Counted from the stretch's first letter, positions 44,916 through 57,632 are shown. The stretch: 64,000 nucleotides of DNA from Apodemus sylvaticus (GCF_947179515.1 NC_067474.1:89107324-89171323), one strand, 5' to 3'. The notes: generated from the letters alone by a model not told the origin. A program made the numbers and translations.

Positions 44916-45013
44916 AATGTGCTACTTTTTAATGTTTTCATTTTCATAATTTCAATTCCACATGATCAGTGGAGGATGAAATAGTATTTTAAAGCAACTT
45001 ATGAGTCAAGTGT
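44916..45013 (+). repeat. 98-bp direct duplication, copy 2
   Basis: It lies 449 bp downstream of its partner with one mismatch. The 351 bp between the copies shows no recognised element. Confidence 0.95.
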
Positions 45014-45039
45014 TTCTTCCTAGGGCATCATTTTCATTG

Positions 45040-45155
45040 TTAAAATTGAGATAGGGTCTTGAACTTACTTTATAGACCAGATTTACATGATTTCAGGTCC
45101 TCCAAACCATGCCTCTAATGTGCATGGATTAAGATGTATGCTGCCGTACATTGTT
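45040..45155 (-). repeat. Degenerate B1-like SINE
   Basis: Antisense B1-like blocks: 'gagatagggtcttgaactta', 'ctttatagaccagatttaca' and 'tcctccaaaccatgcct'. Very diverged. Confidence 0.4.
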
Positions 45156-45829
45156 TCCTGTTAATAATAAAAATAGACATATCCTACAGTGCATCACAAA
45201 TGTAACTTAGTAAGGATGGCGAAGTGAAGCTCTCTGTTGTACAGAATGCAAAAGAGATGTCTCTCAGGGTTATTAAGTGGTTCCATGGGGGTTTAAGAAG
45301 AAACTTGAAGAGTTTCCTAAGACCTAAAGCCTATGTTCAGAAACTCAGAAATACTCCTATATAATTTAATTTATATGATTCAATGATTGTAGAAATAGTT
45401 AAAACACATTTAAAACAAGCAATTGGACTATAAAAATAGTACTGTTATCATTTCCAAAACTTTACTATTGAAATACTTTTAAACGTACAAATAAATTGAT
45501 GCTACATAAAGAACCCATATCTAATGAGCTTGTATATGCTTGTTTATACTTCTATTCTGGAGATCATAGAATACACTGGCATTTTAAACTTTTGGTATGT
45601 CATAGAGTAGAGAAGCATAAACTGAAGATATATTGCTAATGTATTTGATGAAAGAAATAGTATATAGTGATTTTAGTTAATGCTAAAAAGATAGCATGTA
45701 ACATCTTGGGAGCTGCTACATCAGTGATGACATGCACTGATGTTTCATTAGGAAACTGTAGTGCTACAGAACATTCCAGAAAGACAAATGCTATTTTTCT
45801 ACTAAAGAGATATGGCAATAAAATAACTT
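45156..45829. other. No gene seen
   Basis: AT-rich DNA without supported features. Confidence 0.5.
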
Positions 45830-46705
45830 AGTTACAATATGCTATACTCATACATCTGGCCTTGCTCATCCATCATAGAAAACTTCTTCCTATAGCACAT
45901 AGCAACAAATACAGAGACCAAAAGCCAGACTGCATGCAAAGAAGGAAAACTTGAAGGTACTGGGATATCTCCAGCAAATCCCTCCTCATATGACTTAAGG
46001 AACTCTGTAGAACAGGAGGCAAAGAGTTTAAGAGCCAAAGCAGCTGGAGACGACTGAACAAATAGGCTATCTAAACATAGGTCATGACCAATGCGCCTAT
46101 GAATGCATAGAGTGTGGCAGCATATACAGAACATTCACGGTCCTCAACAGATGAGGTCATAGAGCTGATAGAACTGAATGTTCTCCCTGTATCTAACCCA
46201 GCAGCTATCTCTAACTGATAGCCACTTGCAAATGAAAAAAATTAGTTTCCACTGAGGAACTGTGTCTGGGGAAACAAGCCTCTCATAGGTAGACCCATGA
46301 TTTTCAGAGAAAATGAACTCCACAGCATCTTTGAAGGATTTTTTTTGACTCATAATGTTGATTCAAGACTTTTTTTTAACCTAATAGATTTTATGCATAA
46401 ATATTATGACTTCTAATTTTATTCTTTTGAAAAATTCTTCTTTGTGTTAATGTATGTTTCTGAATCTATATTTATTTTGGGAAGTTTCTTCCCCTATTCT
46501 GTTTGTTTTGTTCTATTCTGATTGTTTGATTTTATATTATTTTGTTATTACTCCTTAGATGCCTTCTTGTTTCCTAATGAGAGACAAAACATATGTGGAT
46601 CTGGATGGCATAGGATGGGAGGAACTGGGAGGACTAGGAGGATGGGAAACAATAACCTGAATATATGGTGTGTGAAAAAATTCCATTCGCAATAAAAGAT
46701 GTGGG
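45830..46705 (+). mobile_element. Lx-like L1 3' UTR
   Basis: The block order of the rodent Lx 3' UTR is clear: 'gaactctgtagaacaggagg', 'gtgtggcagcatatacagaa', 'taacccagcagctatctcta', 'catctttgaaggattttttt', then 'gactcataatgttg', a TTTG-rich stretch, and the G-rich 3' end with AATAAA near 46690. Antisense open frames inside it are artefacts. Confidence 0.8.
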
Positions 46706-47370
46706 GGAGCTCTACAAAGCTTCTTTGAAAGAACTCTAAAACTATTCATTACCACAAATGTAATTTATCAATGTCTATGTAGATAGATGGCAATTGGCAC
46801 AATGCAAAAATGGTCAATATTAAAGTATGTATGTATTTAATTACTTATAAAGCTACATTTCTGAACGGAGGTAAGACTCTATGTTGATTCCTTTCTAGAA
46901 GCAGATCCATACAGAAGACGTTAAAGCCTGGATCCACAGGCACTACCTCTGAGAGACCTTGGCAGAATTGGCTTATATTAAAATATTGATTTTAGTGTTT
47001 AATGTTTCCTTCAGAAAATCTTCTACATAGTCCAATTTGATAACTTGTGATCTATTCCAGGCTTTTGAAAGATCCTGCCTACAGTATTTCAAAAAACAGT
47101 GACATGTAAGTCTAAACAAATCTAAGTTTCAGTGTCATTATTGGAAATTTTCATTTACAGAGTTCTAAAAATATAACCAAGAAGTAGCACTTTCTGTTTG
47201 CCTACAAAGTGTCAATTAGCTTAACTTTCCTAAATTATTTCAATTAATAATCACCATACTGTTGAAAATTAGGGAGCGCAGTTGTGGAAACAAGATATAG
47301 TTTTATAGACCCCATTATGCATCCAACTCCCAGTTCAAATGAATAAGAATTCAAAATAGAGTCCCATTTC
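46706..47370. other. No gene; possible MIR trace
   Basis: A weak antisense MIR-like stretch may lie at about 47185-47275. The rest is unrecognised AT-rich DNA. Confidence 0.4.
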
Positions 47371-49735
47371 AGTGGCTGGTAGTGGGGCTCTGGTTTCTGC
47401 AGCTCTGGTGCGGATCTTGCAGAAGTGATTGTTACAGTATTTTAAATGAAGACTTTGATGTAAAAATGCATAGATCCTCATATTAGTCAAGCTGTACTAT
47501 CTGAGAAATTAGCAAGTCTTGCTCCTGGTCAGTCAATAGGATAAAGAACTACAACTACAGGTTTATGCAAGGCATGAAGATTTACTGACACAGGCAACTG
47601 GAATTGAGTCTTCAGAAAGTGTTCTTCAGATGACACATATGAGAACTGAAGATTTACAGGGAACTGTTGATATGATGAAATATAAAAAAAAAATGTTGAG
47701 GCACGCAATGAAATAGAAACCATCACTGAACAGCTAGCATGACTTTATCTTGTCAGCAACTTGCTTTAGAGAATAATTCTCATCTTACATCTCAGTAAGA
47801 GACTCCAGCGACAAGTGCAAGAAGGAAGTAGATACAAAATCTACACAGAGTCTCAATGAACTTGATTATCTTTCTCAAGGCATGGAACTTTCTGAAATAG
47901 AAAATGAGCTACACTTTATTTTAAGAGCTCATCTTGGAGTGGAAAAATCAAGCTAAGTATCTATAGGAGCAAGGTATGAAGACCTAGAATCCAGGTCAGG
48001 TTGAAACAGGTCTGCAGGATTTCCATAATCTCAGGACTTCTAATGATACTGTTACCAATTCTGTGGATGATTATTCTAATAGTTTGTAAAACCAACAATG
48101 TTTTGGATCTCAAAGTTTTAACTATGTCTTTTGAGGTGGTCTTGAGAAGAGATTGGTCCTGGGATATCTACCATATGAACACCGGAAAACACAGCATCTT
48201 TTCATGCTTCTTTCTGAATAAATATGGAAAAATTGTGGAACATGTATGTACTATTTGTGGATAGATACAGCACTTATAAAAAGTATGAATGAAGAAGAAA
48301 GATACTTTTTCTCCCTTTTGACCATGGAAGAAATAGTTAAGAATGGACAGGCTGCAATTTTATGCATGTTTTAGAGTGCAATGACCCTGGCACTGTATTC
48401 TCCCTTTCATGCAGCAGCAGTCTGTTCTATGATTTTGAAACAGGCAGTACAGTCAAAATACACAAGAAACTTCAGCACAACTGGAACTACTTACTTCTAT
48501 ACATACTCCCCATACATAGAAGATGATAGATAACATATTTTCATACTAAGAAGGACAGTTTATGGTTCAGAAAAAGCTTCAAAAGTGTCACTTCAACCAT
48601 AGGAGGCTCTTTATCTCCCAAAATCATGAATCTTTGAACTCATCAACTTGTTTTTTCCCCTGGGTAGGCATAATCATCACCTTTCTCTCATGAGCTTGAT
48701 AGGGTCATGAAACTATAGCAAGTAAACTCAGTGCAGCTTCCATTGATGCAATCCTTACATTAGCTGTGTCAAAAATGTGGCAACAACAATTCACTTATAT
48801 GGTATGAAGTCAGAGTACCTTCTCTTTTTTCAAGGAGGTGCAAGTGATTGGACCACTCATCAAAGGACAGTAGAAAAATATGGGAATGGTGAATTTCCTG
48901 TTTACGTTGCACCAATCGGGAACAAATGTGGCTGTCAGAAAGAGATCATTCACTTCAACAGCTGAGCAAACTGTAATGTCATCCCTAAAGACAATTCACA
49001 ATCTTGTGGGGAATGCCATATAACCCTTACTGACTTCAGTGGCAGATGCAATTGAGGCTATAATAATCACCATGCTTCAGAAAGATATTTCTGGGTCATT
49101 ATCTAGCCCAGGAAAGCCTGTTCCTTGTTCTCTGTACATGAAAGAGCTCCAAGATTTCATTGCCAGAGTTATGAATGACTACTTTAAGCACTTTGATTGC
49201 TTGAATTTTGTCTTTGACAACATTGAAGCTATCGTGCAGAGAGCCATTGGCATTTTTTCAATAAGGCCAGGCACATAAGACCTCTTGGTGAAGGTGGGAA
49301 AATGCAACTTGCTACTGATTTTGCACAGATGAAGTTGGTTGTGAGTTACCTTTGCAGAGGAGTATTTGATTTGGGAAAGTCCCATAGAATCCTGAGGTTA
49401 TTCAAACCCCTGCTTTTCCAGACAAGTAAATATGTGCTCCATCTCCAACAGTAGGAGATGTTACTCTATTCACTATCATTATTTACTTTCCTTTCACAAG
49501 AGCAATTGTTGAGCTGAAATTCCCATGGTACTACTTCCATAGGATATGGAGAGGCTTCTCCTTTGCAGGCTATCCCTGGAAACTTATGTTTCATCACTGA
49601 GAAGTAGAGAAGAGAAAGAGTTTGTACTATTTTATTCCATTATGGTTCCGCAGCTTCCAAAGGCTATGGCAAATCCTAAGTCACCTGAAGTCTCCATGCA
49701 CTAACCCATCTAAAGATGGAAGCTAGCAACAAAAG
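47370..49735 (+). pseudogene. Cog5: Processed pseudogene of COG5 (conserved oligomeric Golgi complex subunit 5)
   Basis: COG5 is a subunit of the COG tethering complex needed for retrograde traffic within the Golgi. Here the coding text runs without introns from the N-terminal region (LNEDFDVK-like text near 47445) to close to the C-terminus (REEKEFVLFYSIMV near 49605-49650), in all three plus frames. Clear segments are SLNELDYLSQGM near 47850, MLILKQ-like text near 48440, an IHLYGMKSEYLL block near 48785, the open piece at 49039-49278 containing ELQDFIARVMNDYFKHF, and RPLGEGGKMQLATDFAQM near 49278. Many stops, small deletions and frameshifts show it is dead. The lack of introns marks it as an L1-mediated retrocopy. 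No A tail or TSD was identified; an Lx-like insertion begins just past the end. The parent was recognised from memory of the family. Confidence 0.9.
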
Positions 49736-49739
49736 ATCG

Positions 49740-50605
49740 TAGTTGTCTGGATTTCCTATTGATCTTGTTGCCTCTAGCACTTCTACTTTGAAATATCAAA
49801 ATAGATGTGGTACAAACCACTTGGGGGTCATGTTCTGTAGTAGCATAGGTTTTATATCAATGTCCATGGCTCATGTTACCACCAAAGGTTGTATAGGTAT
49901 CTCTGACCTGGACTGCTGTGTTGGGCAATATTATATCTGAGAGATCAGAGCTGTCCCCCACCCCTCATAGGCTCCTGTACTCAGTGGAGCTGGTCCTATA
50001 CTTGACTTGGAAGTGCCTTTGAATTGGTCCTGGTGGTGCAGGTGTGGAAGTGCTGGCTCTGGTCCTTACCCAAGCAAAGCAGGAGAGCTAGTCATGGTGA
50101 TGAGGGTGCAGGAAAGAAGTGGGTTCTACCATCTAGGCTCTGGCAGTGCCTTTGAATTGTCATGATACAGCATCTATGAAAGTACCTTTGAATTGTCATG
50201 CTCCAACATCTAAGAAAGTCTGTGGGAGGAATTGGTCCTGTAGAACAAAAAAGCTGAAGGATTTCCATTGACACAGGGTTAAAAACAGCACCATTCAGGA
50301 GGAGTACAAGTAAGGTTCCAGTGTTGATAGTATAGCAGAAGCCAGATGCCTCTAAACAGACCAATGACCCATTGCAAAGGACATTAGCAAATATAGCAAA
50401 AGTATATACAGTGTAATATACACCATGACATTCTGTAACTTCCAGGGCAAGATTAATTTATTATTGTTATTTTTTTATATTTTTTTCTTTTGTATGGAAG
50501 ATGCAAGGGTGGAGGACAGATACAGAGGAAGTGGGAGGTTAGTGGGATTTGTGTGCATGGTGTCAAATTGACAGAGTCAATACAAAGTTAAAATTCAAAA
50601 TAATT
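49740..50605 (+). mobile_element. Lx-like L1 3' UTR next to the COG5 pseudogene
   Basis: The blocks 'gctcatgttaccaccaaagg', 'gtctgtgggaggaattggt' and 'aatatacaccatgacattct', with the 3' end 'ggaagatgcaagggtggagg', match the rodent Lx 3' UTR. The end is 'aatacaaagttaaaattcaa' at about 50600. The phrase tttgaattgtcatg recurs within it at 50151 and 50189, a small internal repeat. It starts within about 5-10 bp of the end of recognisable COG5 text, so it probably landed in the retrocopy's 3' UTR. Confidence 0.72.
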
Positions 50606-51639
50606 TATTTTATAGTTATTAGAACACAGAGAAACTGTCATACATGAAGTATCATCAAAAATGAAAATATGACAAATATTTTTATACCATTGAAAAATTC
50701 CTTTCTCTGTACTTATTGAGCATATTTGGCTCATATAGAGACCAATATTATTCATTTCATGAGTGGCTGTATTGTGCTTGTGATTGAGAGTGGTGTGAGC
50801 TCAGTGGCAGATCACTTATCTAGCTGGTGTGAGGATATAGACAAATCCTCCACAACTATTAAAAGAAATTTATCATTTTCACATTCAAGAGAAACTCAAG
50901 GAATATTAAAATAGTTACTTCCACTATCCAATAACTATGAAATTTGTAAAATGAGAGGAGTCTCTCATTTTACTTAACAAAGAATTCTTTTGACCCATCT
51001 GATTTAGAAAGCTCAGAGTGAATGAGGAAAGCTTTCACTATTATATTTAATAGATGTTATATTCAACACCATTATTTTTTGAAATCAGTGTCAGTGATCA
51101 GCCCTGTTTTTTTCATCTGCTTCTAGAGTTTCTGCCATTTTCATGTCTTCATTTTTTTTTCTAAATCCAGAAGAGTAGCTTTCTTAACACCTATAGCTGT
51201 ACATATCTTTTACATCTGACTGACTTTACCTGTCCCAAATATCATGCCTTGTACATTATATCAATGTCAGGAAATGATAGAGTTGTTGTTATCCATCAGT
51301 TATAATTCCAGCTTTGCTCATGCACAGAAACAAATAACAGATGAGTGTCATCTTCTGGAAATGTAGACCTATACAATGTTGGCCAGCTTTTAAACCAAGA
51401 TTGGTATTCTTTTATTCATTTATTAATCTATTCTTGCTTCTAATTATATCACAAAATATAATACACAAACCATGGTATAATAAAAATTGTTGTTAGTAAA
51501 TAATCTAAATCAATTAATGTGCCTTATGTCATGTTGAAATCATTAAGACAAATTTCTCTGTCTTAATTTAAAGTTTTCTTCTGTAGTAAGTTTTAAATTC
51601 TAACATAGTTTAAGTGAAAAAGAATTTTGAGCTTGCTTA
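50606..51639. other. No gene seen
   Basis: AT-rich DNA with no supported feature. The 62-codon frame at 50726-50914 is unsupported. Confidence 0.5.
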
Positions 51640-52551
51640 TTTCTGTATCCTCCCAACTTGACAGCTGATAAACAGCTTCAACAAAGTGGCTGGATATAAA
51701 ATTAACTCAAACAAACCAGTAGCCATCCTATACTCAAAGGATAAAAGGGATGATAAAGAAATTAGGGAAACAGCATCCTTCACTATAGTTACGAACAATA
51801 TAAAATATATTGGTGTGACTCTAACCAAAAAAACGAAAGATCCGTGACAAGAACTTTAAGTCTCTGAAGAAAGAAAATGAAAAAGGCCTCAGAAGATGGA
51901 TAGATCTCCCATGCTCATGGATGGGTAGGATTAATATGGCAAAAAATGGCCATCTTTCCAAAAGCAATCTACAGTTTTAATGCAATCCCCATCAAAATCC
52001 CAACTCAATTCTTCATAGACTTCAAAACAGCCTTCTCAAATTCATTTGGAATAACAAAAAACCTAAGACAGCAAAAAGTTATTCTCAACAATAAAAGAAC
52101 TTCTGGCAGAATCACCAGCCCTGACCTCAAGCTATACTATAGACTAGTAGTGATAAACGTTTCATGGTATTGGTACAGAAACAGGCAAGTAGATCAATGG
52201 AATAGAATTGAAGTCCCAGAAATGAACCCCACCACTCAGAATGACTAAAATGCAAGTGACAGCAGCTGTTGGCGAAGATTTGGAGAAAGAGGAACACTCC
52301 TCCACTGTTGGTGGGATTGCAAGTTGGCACAACTATTCTAGAAATGAGTCTGGTGGTTCCTCAGGACATTGGACATATTATTACCTGAAGACCCACCCAT
52401 ACCACTTTTGGGCATATACCCAACAGATTTTCCAACATATAACAAGGGCGTAATGCTCCACTATGTTCATAGAAGTCTTATTTATGATAGCTAGAAGGTG
52501 GGAACAAGCCAGATGTCCCTCAGCAGAGGAATAGATACAAAAAAAATGTGG

Positions 52552-52556
<5 letters not shown>

Positions 52557-52592
<36 letters not shown>
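52557..52592 (+). repeat. (CA)n microsatellite
   Basis: A pure CA run of about 18 units inside L1 ORF2 text, at the place where other copies have a short ATATACACA stretch. It has probably expanded from that seed. Confidence 0.95.
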
Positions 52593-52595
<3 letters not shown>

Positions 52596-53331
52596 AGTAC
52601 TATGCAGTTATTAAAAACAATGACTTCATGAAATTCATAGGAAACTTGATGGACTAGAAAATGTCATCTTGAGTGAGGTAACCCAGATACAAAAGAACAC
52701 ATATAGCATGTACTCACTAATAAGTGGATAGTAACCCCAAAGCTCACAATGATTATGATACAACTTACAGACCATATGGAACATAGGAGGAAGGGAGATC
52801 AAGGGGTGGATATTTCAGTCCTGTATTGAGGAGGGAACAGGATGACTGAGGGAGATGGAAGGATAGGGGGACATGGGGGGGTAAAGGAGGATGAGGAAAT
52901 AAGGGTGGCAGAATTAGCATCTAGAGGAGATGTGAGAGAGGTACAGAGACTCAGGAAATTGAATAAAACCAGGTTGAAGTGGGGAATGTGAAACTGGGGA
53001 TAGCCACTGGAGGGTCCCTGACACCAGAGGAACATGAGGTTGCCGGGAGCAAATGGGAATGACTTTAGTTGTAATGCACAGACAAGTAGGAGGTAGAACG
53101 TGTGGAGACCACCTTCAATAGATAGGCCTGGCCCCTGGTCAAGGGATGGAGCAACCCACCTTTCTTAAAGTTTTTTTTTTTTTTTAAATCCAAGAAATGT
53201 TCCTGTGCAAAGAGGGACAGGGACAGAAAATGGAACAGAGACTGAAAGAAGGGCCAACTGGGGAATGGCCCCACCTGGGGATACATCATGTCTTCAGACA
53301 CCAAAGCCAACACTTTTGTCATGGTCAAGAA

Positions 53332-54561
53332 CTGGAGGTCAGCATGAGGAAGAATGCGAATTGATCCATCCTTGTCTCCTTGTACTAAGCTCAAATCCAA
53401 ATGGATCAAGGACCTCCACATAAAGCCAGACACTCTGAAGCTAATAGAAAAGAAACTGGGGAAGACCCTTGAGGACATCGGTATAGGGAGAAAGTTTCTG
53501 AAAAGAACACCAATAGCATATGCTCTAAGATCAAGAATTGACAAATGGGACCTCATAAAACTACAAAGTTTCTGTAAGGCAAAGGACACCATCAAAAGGA
53601 CAAATCGGCAACCAACAAAATGGGAAAAGTTCTTCACCAATCCTACATCTGATAGAGGGCTAATATCCAATATATTTAAAGAACTCAAGAAGTTAGACTC
53701 AGAAAACCAAACAACCCTATTAAAAAATGGGGTACAGAGTTAAGCAAAGAATTCTCACCCGAAGAACTTCGGATGGCAGAGAAACACCTTAAAAAATGCT
53801 CAACTTCATTAGTCATTAGGGAAATGCGAATCAAAACAACCTTGAGATTTCACCTTACACCAGTCAGAATGGCTAAGGTCAAAAACTCAGGAGACAGCAG
53901 GTGTTGGCGAGCATGTGGAGAAAGAGGAACACTCCTCCACTGCTGGTGGGGTTGCAAATTGGTACAACCACTCTGGAAATCAGTCTGGCGGTTCCTCCGA
54001 ATACTGGGCACCTCACTTCCAGAAGATCCTGCTATACCACTCCTGGGCATATACCCAGAGGATTCCCCACCATGTAATAAGGATACATGCTCTACTATGT
54101 TCATAGCAGCCCTATTTATAATTGCCAGATACTGGAAAGAACCCAGGTATCCCTCAACAGAAGAGTGGATGCAAAAAATGTGGTATATCTACACAATGGA
54201 GTACTATTCAGCCATTAGAAACAATGAATCCATGAAATTCTTAGACAAATGGATGGAGCTAGAGAACATCATACTAAGTGAGGTAACCCAGACTCAAAAG
54301 GTGAATCATGGTATGCACTCACTAATAAGTGGATATTAACCTAGAAAACTGGAATACCCAAAACATAATCCACACATCAAATGAGGTACAAGAAGAACGG
54401 AGGAGTGGCCCCTTGTTCTGAAAAGACTCAGTAAAGCAGTATAGAGCAAAATCAGAACAGGGAAGTGGGAAGGGTTGGGTGGGAAAACAGGGGGAGGGAA
54501 GGGGACTGATGGGACTTTCGGAGAGTGGGGGTCCAGATTAATAAAGAAATTTAAAAAAAAA
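53332..54561 (+). mobile_element. Young 5'-truncated L1 nested in the older L1
   Basis: It begins in late ORF2 (ctggaggtcagcatgaggaa) and includes the ORF2 C-terminus, a 3' UTR and an A tail. ORF2 is open at 53354-53743; one missing C near 53699 moves the frame, and it continues open from 53773 to the normal stop at 54339. Identity to the full-length L1 at 10.9 kb is very high by eye. The last 3' UTR bases before the tail are shortened: about 20 bp around 'ggggaaatcatttg' are gone. No clear TSD. Confidence 0.92.
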
Positions 54562-55115
54562 AGCACTTGCTGACAGGAATCAAGACTGGCAATTCCTGGG
54601 GAGGTCTTGCCATCAACTGACCAAAGCAGAGGCAGATTCTTGGAACCAACCATCAGGCTGAACTCAGGGAACCTGTTATGGGAACTGGCAGAAGGACTGG
54701 AGGAGCAGAGAGGGATTGCAACCCCATTGGAAGAACAGCATAGGCTGGCCTGACCACTAGGTACTCCTAGAGACTAGACAACCAATTAAGGAATGTACAT
54801 AAAGGGATTTTTGGCACCAGATACTTATGTAACAGAGACAGAGGATGGCCTTGCTTGAAAGTAATGGGAGGGGTGGTCCTTGGTCCCAGGTAGGTTTGAT
54901 GTCCCAGAGTAGAGAGATGCTAGAGTGGTGGGATGGGAGAGTGTGGGTGATCACTCCCACACAGGCAAGAGGAAGGAGGGAGCGCAGATGTGAGATAGAG
55001 GGGAGTGGTAGAGGGGTAACCAGGAAATGAGATAACATGGAATGAGGGGTTGGTGGAGGGGGTAACTGGGAAGTGGGTTATCATTTGAGATGTAAACAAA
55101 TGGAATGATTAGCAA

Positions 55116-55595
55116 TAATAAAACATGTGACAAAAGGGAAAGAATAAAAATAAGCTTGCTTTTGAAAGATGCAAAACACACACCAAAAAAGATGTAGGGT
55201 ATATTTAAATACCTGTATTACAGTGCTGTTTTGTCAGTATAGAAAGTTGAAATTGAAACTTGACTATGTGATTACACCACAGTTTATAAAATTTTCAAGA
55301 GCACTTGCAAAAAGAAATTTTAAGAATCACTATAGTGTTATGTTTTTCATTTAAAAAAAGTCTTTCCTGCCTCAAACAACAAGAACAACAAAGGAGAAAT
55401 GTTGACACGAAGTCCAAAACATGACATGAACATGTAGAAAATTACCTGGTGTATCTTACTTTGAAATTGTTCATTCTGTTTCATAGACACAATTCCTGTC
55501 ATATTCCCAATTAATATTTATGTTAAATCATGGTGCAATGTACAAGCCTAGAAGCAATGTGGAGAAACTCATCTTCCTTAAAAAAACAGACTTCT
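55116..55595. other. No gene seen
   Basis: AT-rich DNA without recognised features. Confidence 0.5.
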
Positions 55596-55599
55596 CTTC

Positions 55600-57545
55600 C
55601 AGCAGCAGATTAATGCCAAGAGTTCCTCAGTTAGTTGTAAGAATTTGTGCCCACTTCCTCTCCTACAGGCTAGGATCTTGTAAGGTTGGAGCTTGTGCAC
55701 ACTCTCACAGTTCCAAGAATATACATGTGCATCTGCCTTGTTGTGGCACTGTTTATTTGAAGTCAGGTAGTACCTCTAGCTCTTGTAATCTTTCTGTCTT
55801 CTTTTCAATATGGATATTTGATACTGCTTTTTATTTTCTATATTCTTTGTTTACATTCCAAATAATCTTCCCTTTCCCAGTTCCCCACTCCCCATAAGTC
55901 CCATAAGCCCTCTTCCCTCCACCCATTCCCCAATCAACCCCCCTCCCACTTCTCTGTCCTAGCTATCCCCTACAATGCTACATCAAGCCTTTTCCAGGAC
56001 CAGGGCCCTCTCCTTCCTTCTTCTTGGGAATGATTTGATATGTGAGTTGAGTCTTGGGTATTCAGAGCTTCTGAGCTAATATTCACTTATTGGTAACTGC
56101 ATTCCATGTGTGATCTTTTGAGAATGAGTTACCTCACTTAGGATGATATTTTCCAGTTCCAACCATTTGCCTAAGAATTTCATGAATTGATTTTTTTAAT
56201 TGCTCAGTAGTATTCCATTGTGTAAATATACCACATTTTCTGTATCCATTCCTCCATTGAGGGACATCTGGGTTCTTTCCAGCTTCTGGCTATTATAAAT
56301 AAGGATGCTATGAATATAGTGGAGCATGTGTCCTTATTGCATGCCAGGGAATCCTCTGGGTATATGCCCATGAGTGGTATAGCAGGGTCCTCTGGAAGTG
56401 TCATGCTCAGTTTTCTGAGGAACTGCCAGACTGATTTCCAGAATGGTTGTACCAACTTGCATTCCCACCAGCAGTGGAGGAGTGTTCCTCTTTCTCCACA
56501 TCCTTGCCAATGCCTGCTGTCTCCTGAGTTTTTAATCTTAGCCATTCTGACTGGTATGAGGTGAAATCTCAGGATTGTTTTGATTTTTCATTTCCCTAAT
56601 GACTAATGATGCTGAACATTTTTTAAGATGGAGTTAGAAAGAGCAATTTTCAAATTCATCTGGAATAACAAAAAACCAAAGATAGCTAAAACTATTCTCA
56701 ACAGTAAAAGAGCTTATGGGGGAATCAGTATCCTGAACCTCAAGCAGTATTACAGAACAATAGTGTTAAAAACTACATGGTATTAGTACAGTGACAGGCA
56801 GGTAGATCAATGGAATAGGATTGAAGACACAGAAATGAACCCACACACCTATGGTCACTTGATCCTCAACAATGGACCTGAAAACATCCAGTGGAAAAAA
56901 GATAGCCTTTTCAACAAATGGTGCTGGGTCAACTGGAGGTCAGCATGGAGAAGAATGCAAATTGATCCAATCTTATCTCCTTGTACTAAGCTCAACTCCA
57001 AGTGGATCAAGGACCTTCACATAAACCCAGACACACTGAAACTAATAGAAAGGAAACTGGGGGAGACCCTTGAGAACATGGGCAAAGGGGAAAAGTTCCT
57101 GAACAGAACACCAATAGTTTATGCTCTAAGATCAAGAATTGACAAATGGGACCTCATAAAATTACAAAGTTTCTGTAAGGCAAAGGACACTGTCAAAAGG
57201 ATATTTGATCTTTAAGTGTATGTGATAGAGACATCCTACTTATCACTTAGTACTTTGAAGTATTTTCTTCTCTGTACATTGACCAGTTGTAGGTCTCTGT
57301 GTTAATTGTTACCTACTGTAAGAAGCTTTTCTCATGAGGGCGAGTTCATAGCTATAGTAATTTGCTGTTAGAAATAATTTTATTGCCATGTTTATCGTGT
57401 TGAACATTTTCCCCTAGGAGCCCTGGCTTATTTATTCCAGATGTTCTCTGCCTTATTGACAATATATCAGGTATAGTGTCTATATTATTGGATGGTTCTT
57501 GCATTAAAAATGTCGAAGTGGTTGGTGACTTCCACAACATCCAAG
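55600..57545 (-). mobile_element. Antisense Lx-like L1 3' UTR, split by a younger L1
   Basis: Left part (55600-55822): 'agaatttgtgcccacttcct', 'ggcactgtttatttgaagtc', 'tagctcttgtaatctttctg'. Right part (57199-57545): 'gaccagttgtaggtctctgt', 'gtggttggtgacttccacaa', 'aagccactattgctccatta'. Both are antisense Lx 3' UTR text. The younger L1 at 55823-57198 sits between them. Confidence 0.78.
55823..57198 (-). mobile_element. Twin-primed L1 with 11-bp TSD
   Basis: Positions 55823 to about 56630 are antisense L1 (3' UTR and ORF2 C-terminus). From 56632 to 57198 the text is sense ORF2 (ELERAIFKFIWNN to FCKAKDTVKR). The target sequence ggatatttgat occurs at 55812-55822 and 57199-57209. The inverted part ends at about codon 1040 and the other begins near codon 1110, so roughly 70 codons were lost at the inversion. 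An open frame at 56835-57215 lies in the inverted part. Confidence 0.93.
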
Positions 57546-57632
57546 CCACTATTGCTCCATTAAATCAACAGTATTAAATACAATCAAACAATCAAGCAAG
57601 CATGCAAAAGAAGCAGAGAAACAGAGAAATCT

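Larger units (their letters stand above)
51640..55115 (+). mobile_element. Older L1 (ORF2 3' half and 3' UTR), interrupted by a younger L1
   Basis: It runs from ORF2 RT text (ELLQLINNF-like, 51655) through broken frames, with an internal deletion of several hundred bases near 52230 where text jumps from the 'gaaatgaacccc' region to 'actcagaatgactaaaatgc'. It continues past the ORF2 end near 52735 and a long 3' UTR to 53331, then resumes at about 54562 with 'gcacttgctgacaggaatca' and ends near 55100. A CA microsatellite (52557-52592) lies within it. The inner L1 at 53332-54561 splits its 3' UTR. Confidence 0.82.

Noticed and set aside
46090..46140. Zinc-finger-like peptide (CAYECIECGSIYRTF) in one plus frame
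   Set aside because: It lies inside recognisable Lx-like L1 3' UTR, is a single knuckle without linker or histidines, and the frame stops at once.
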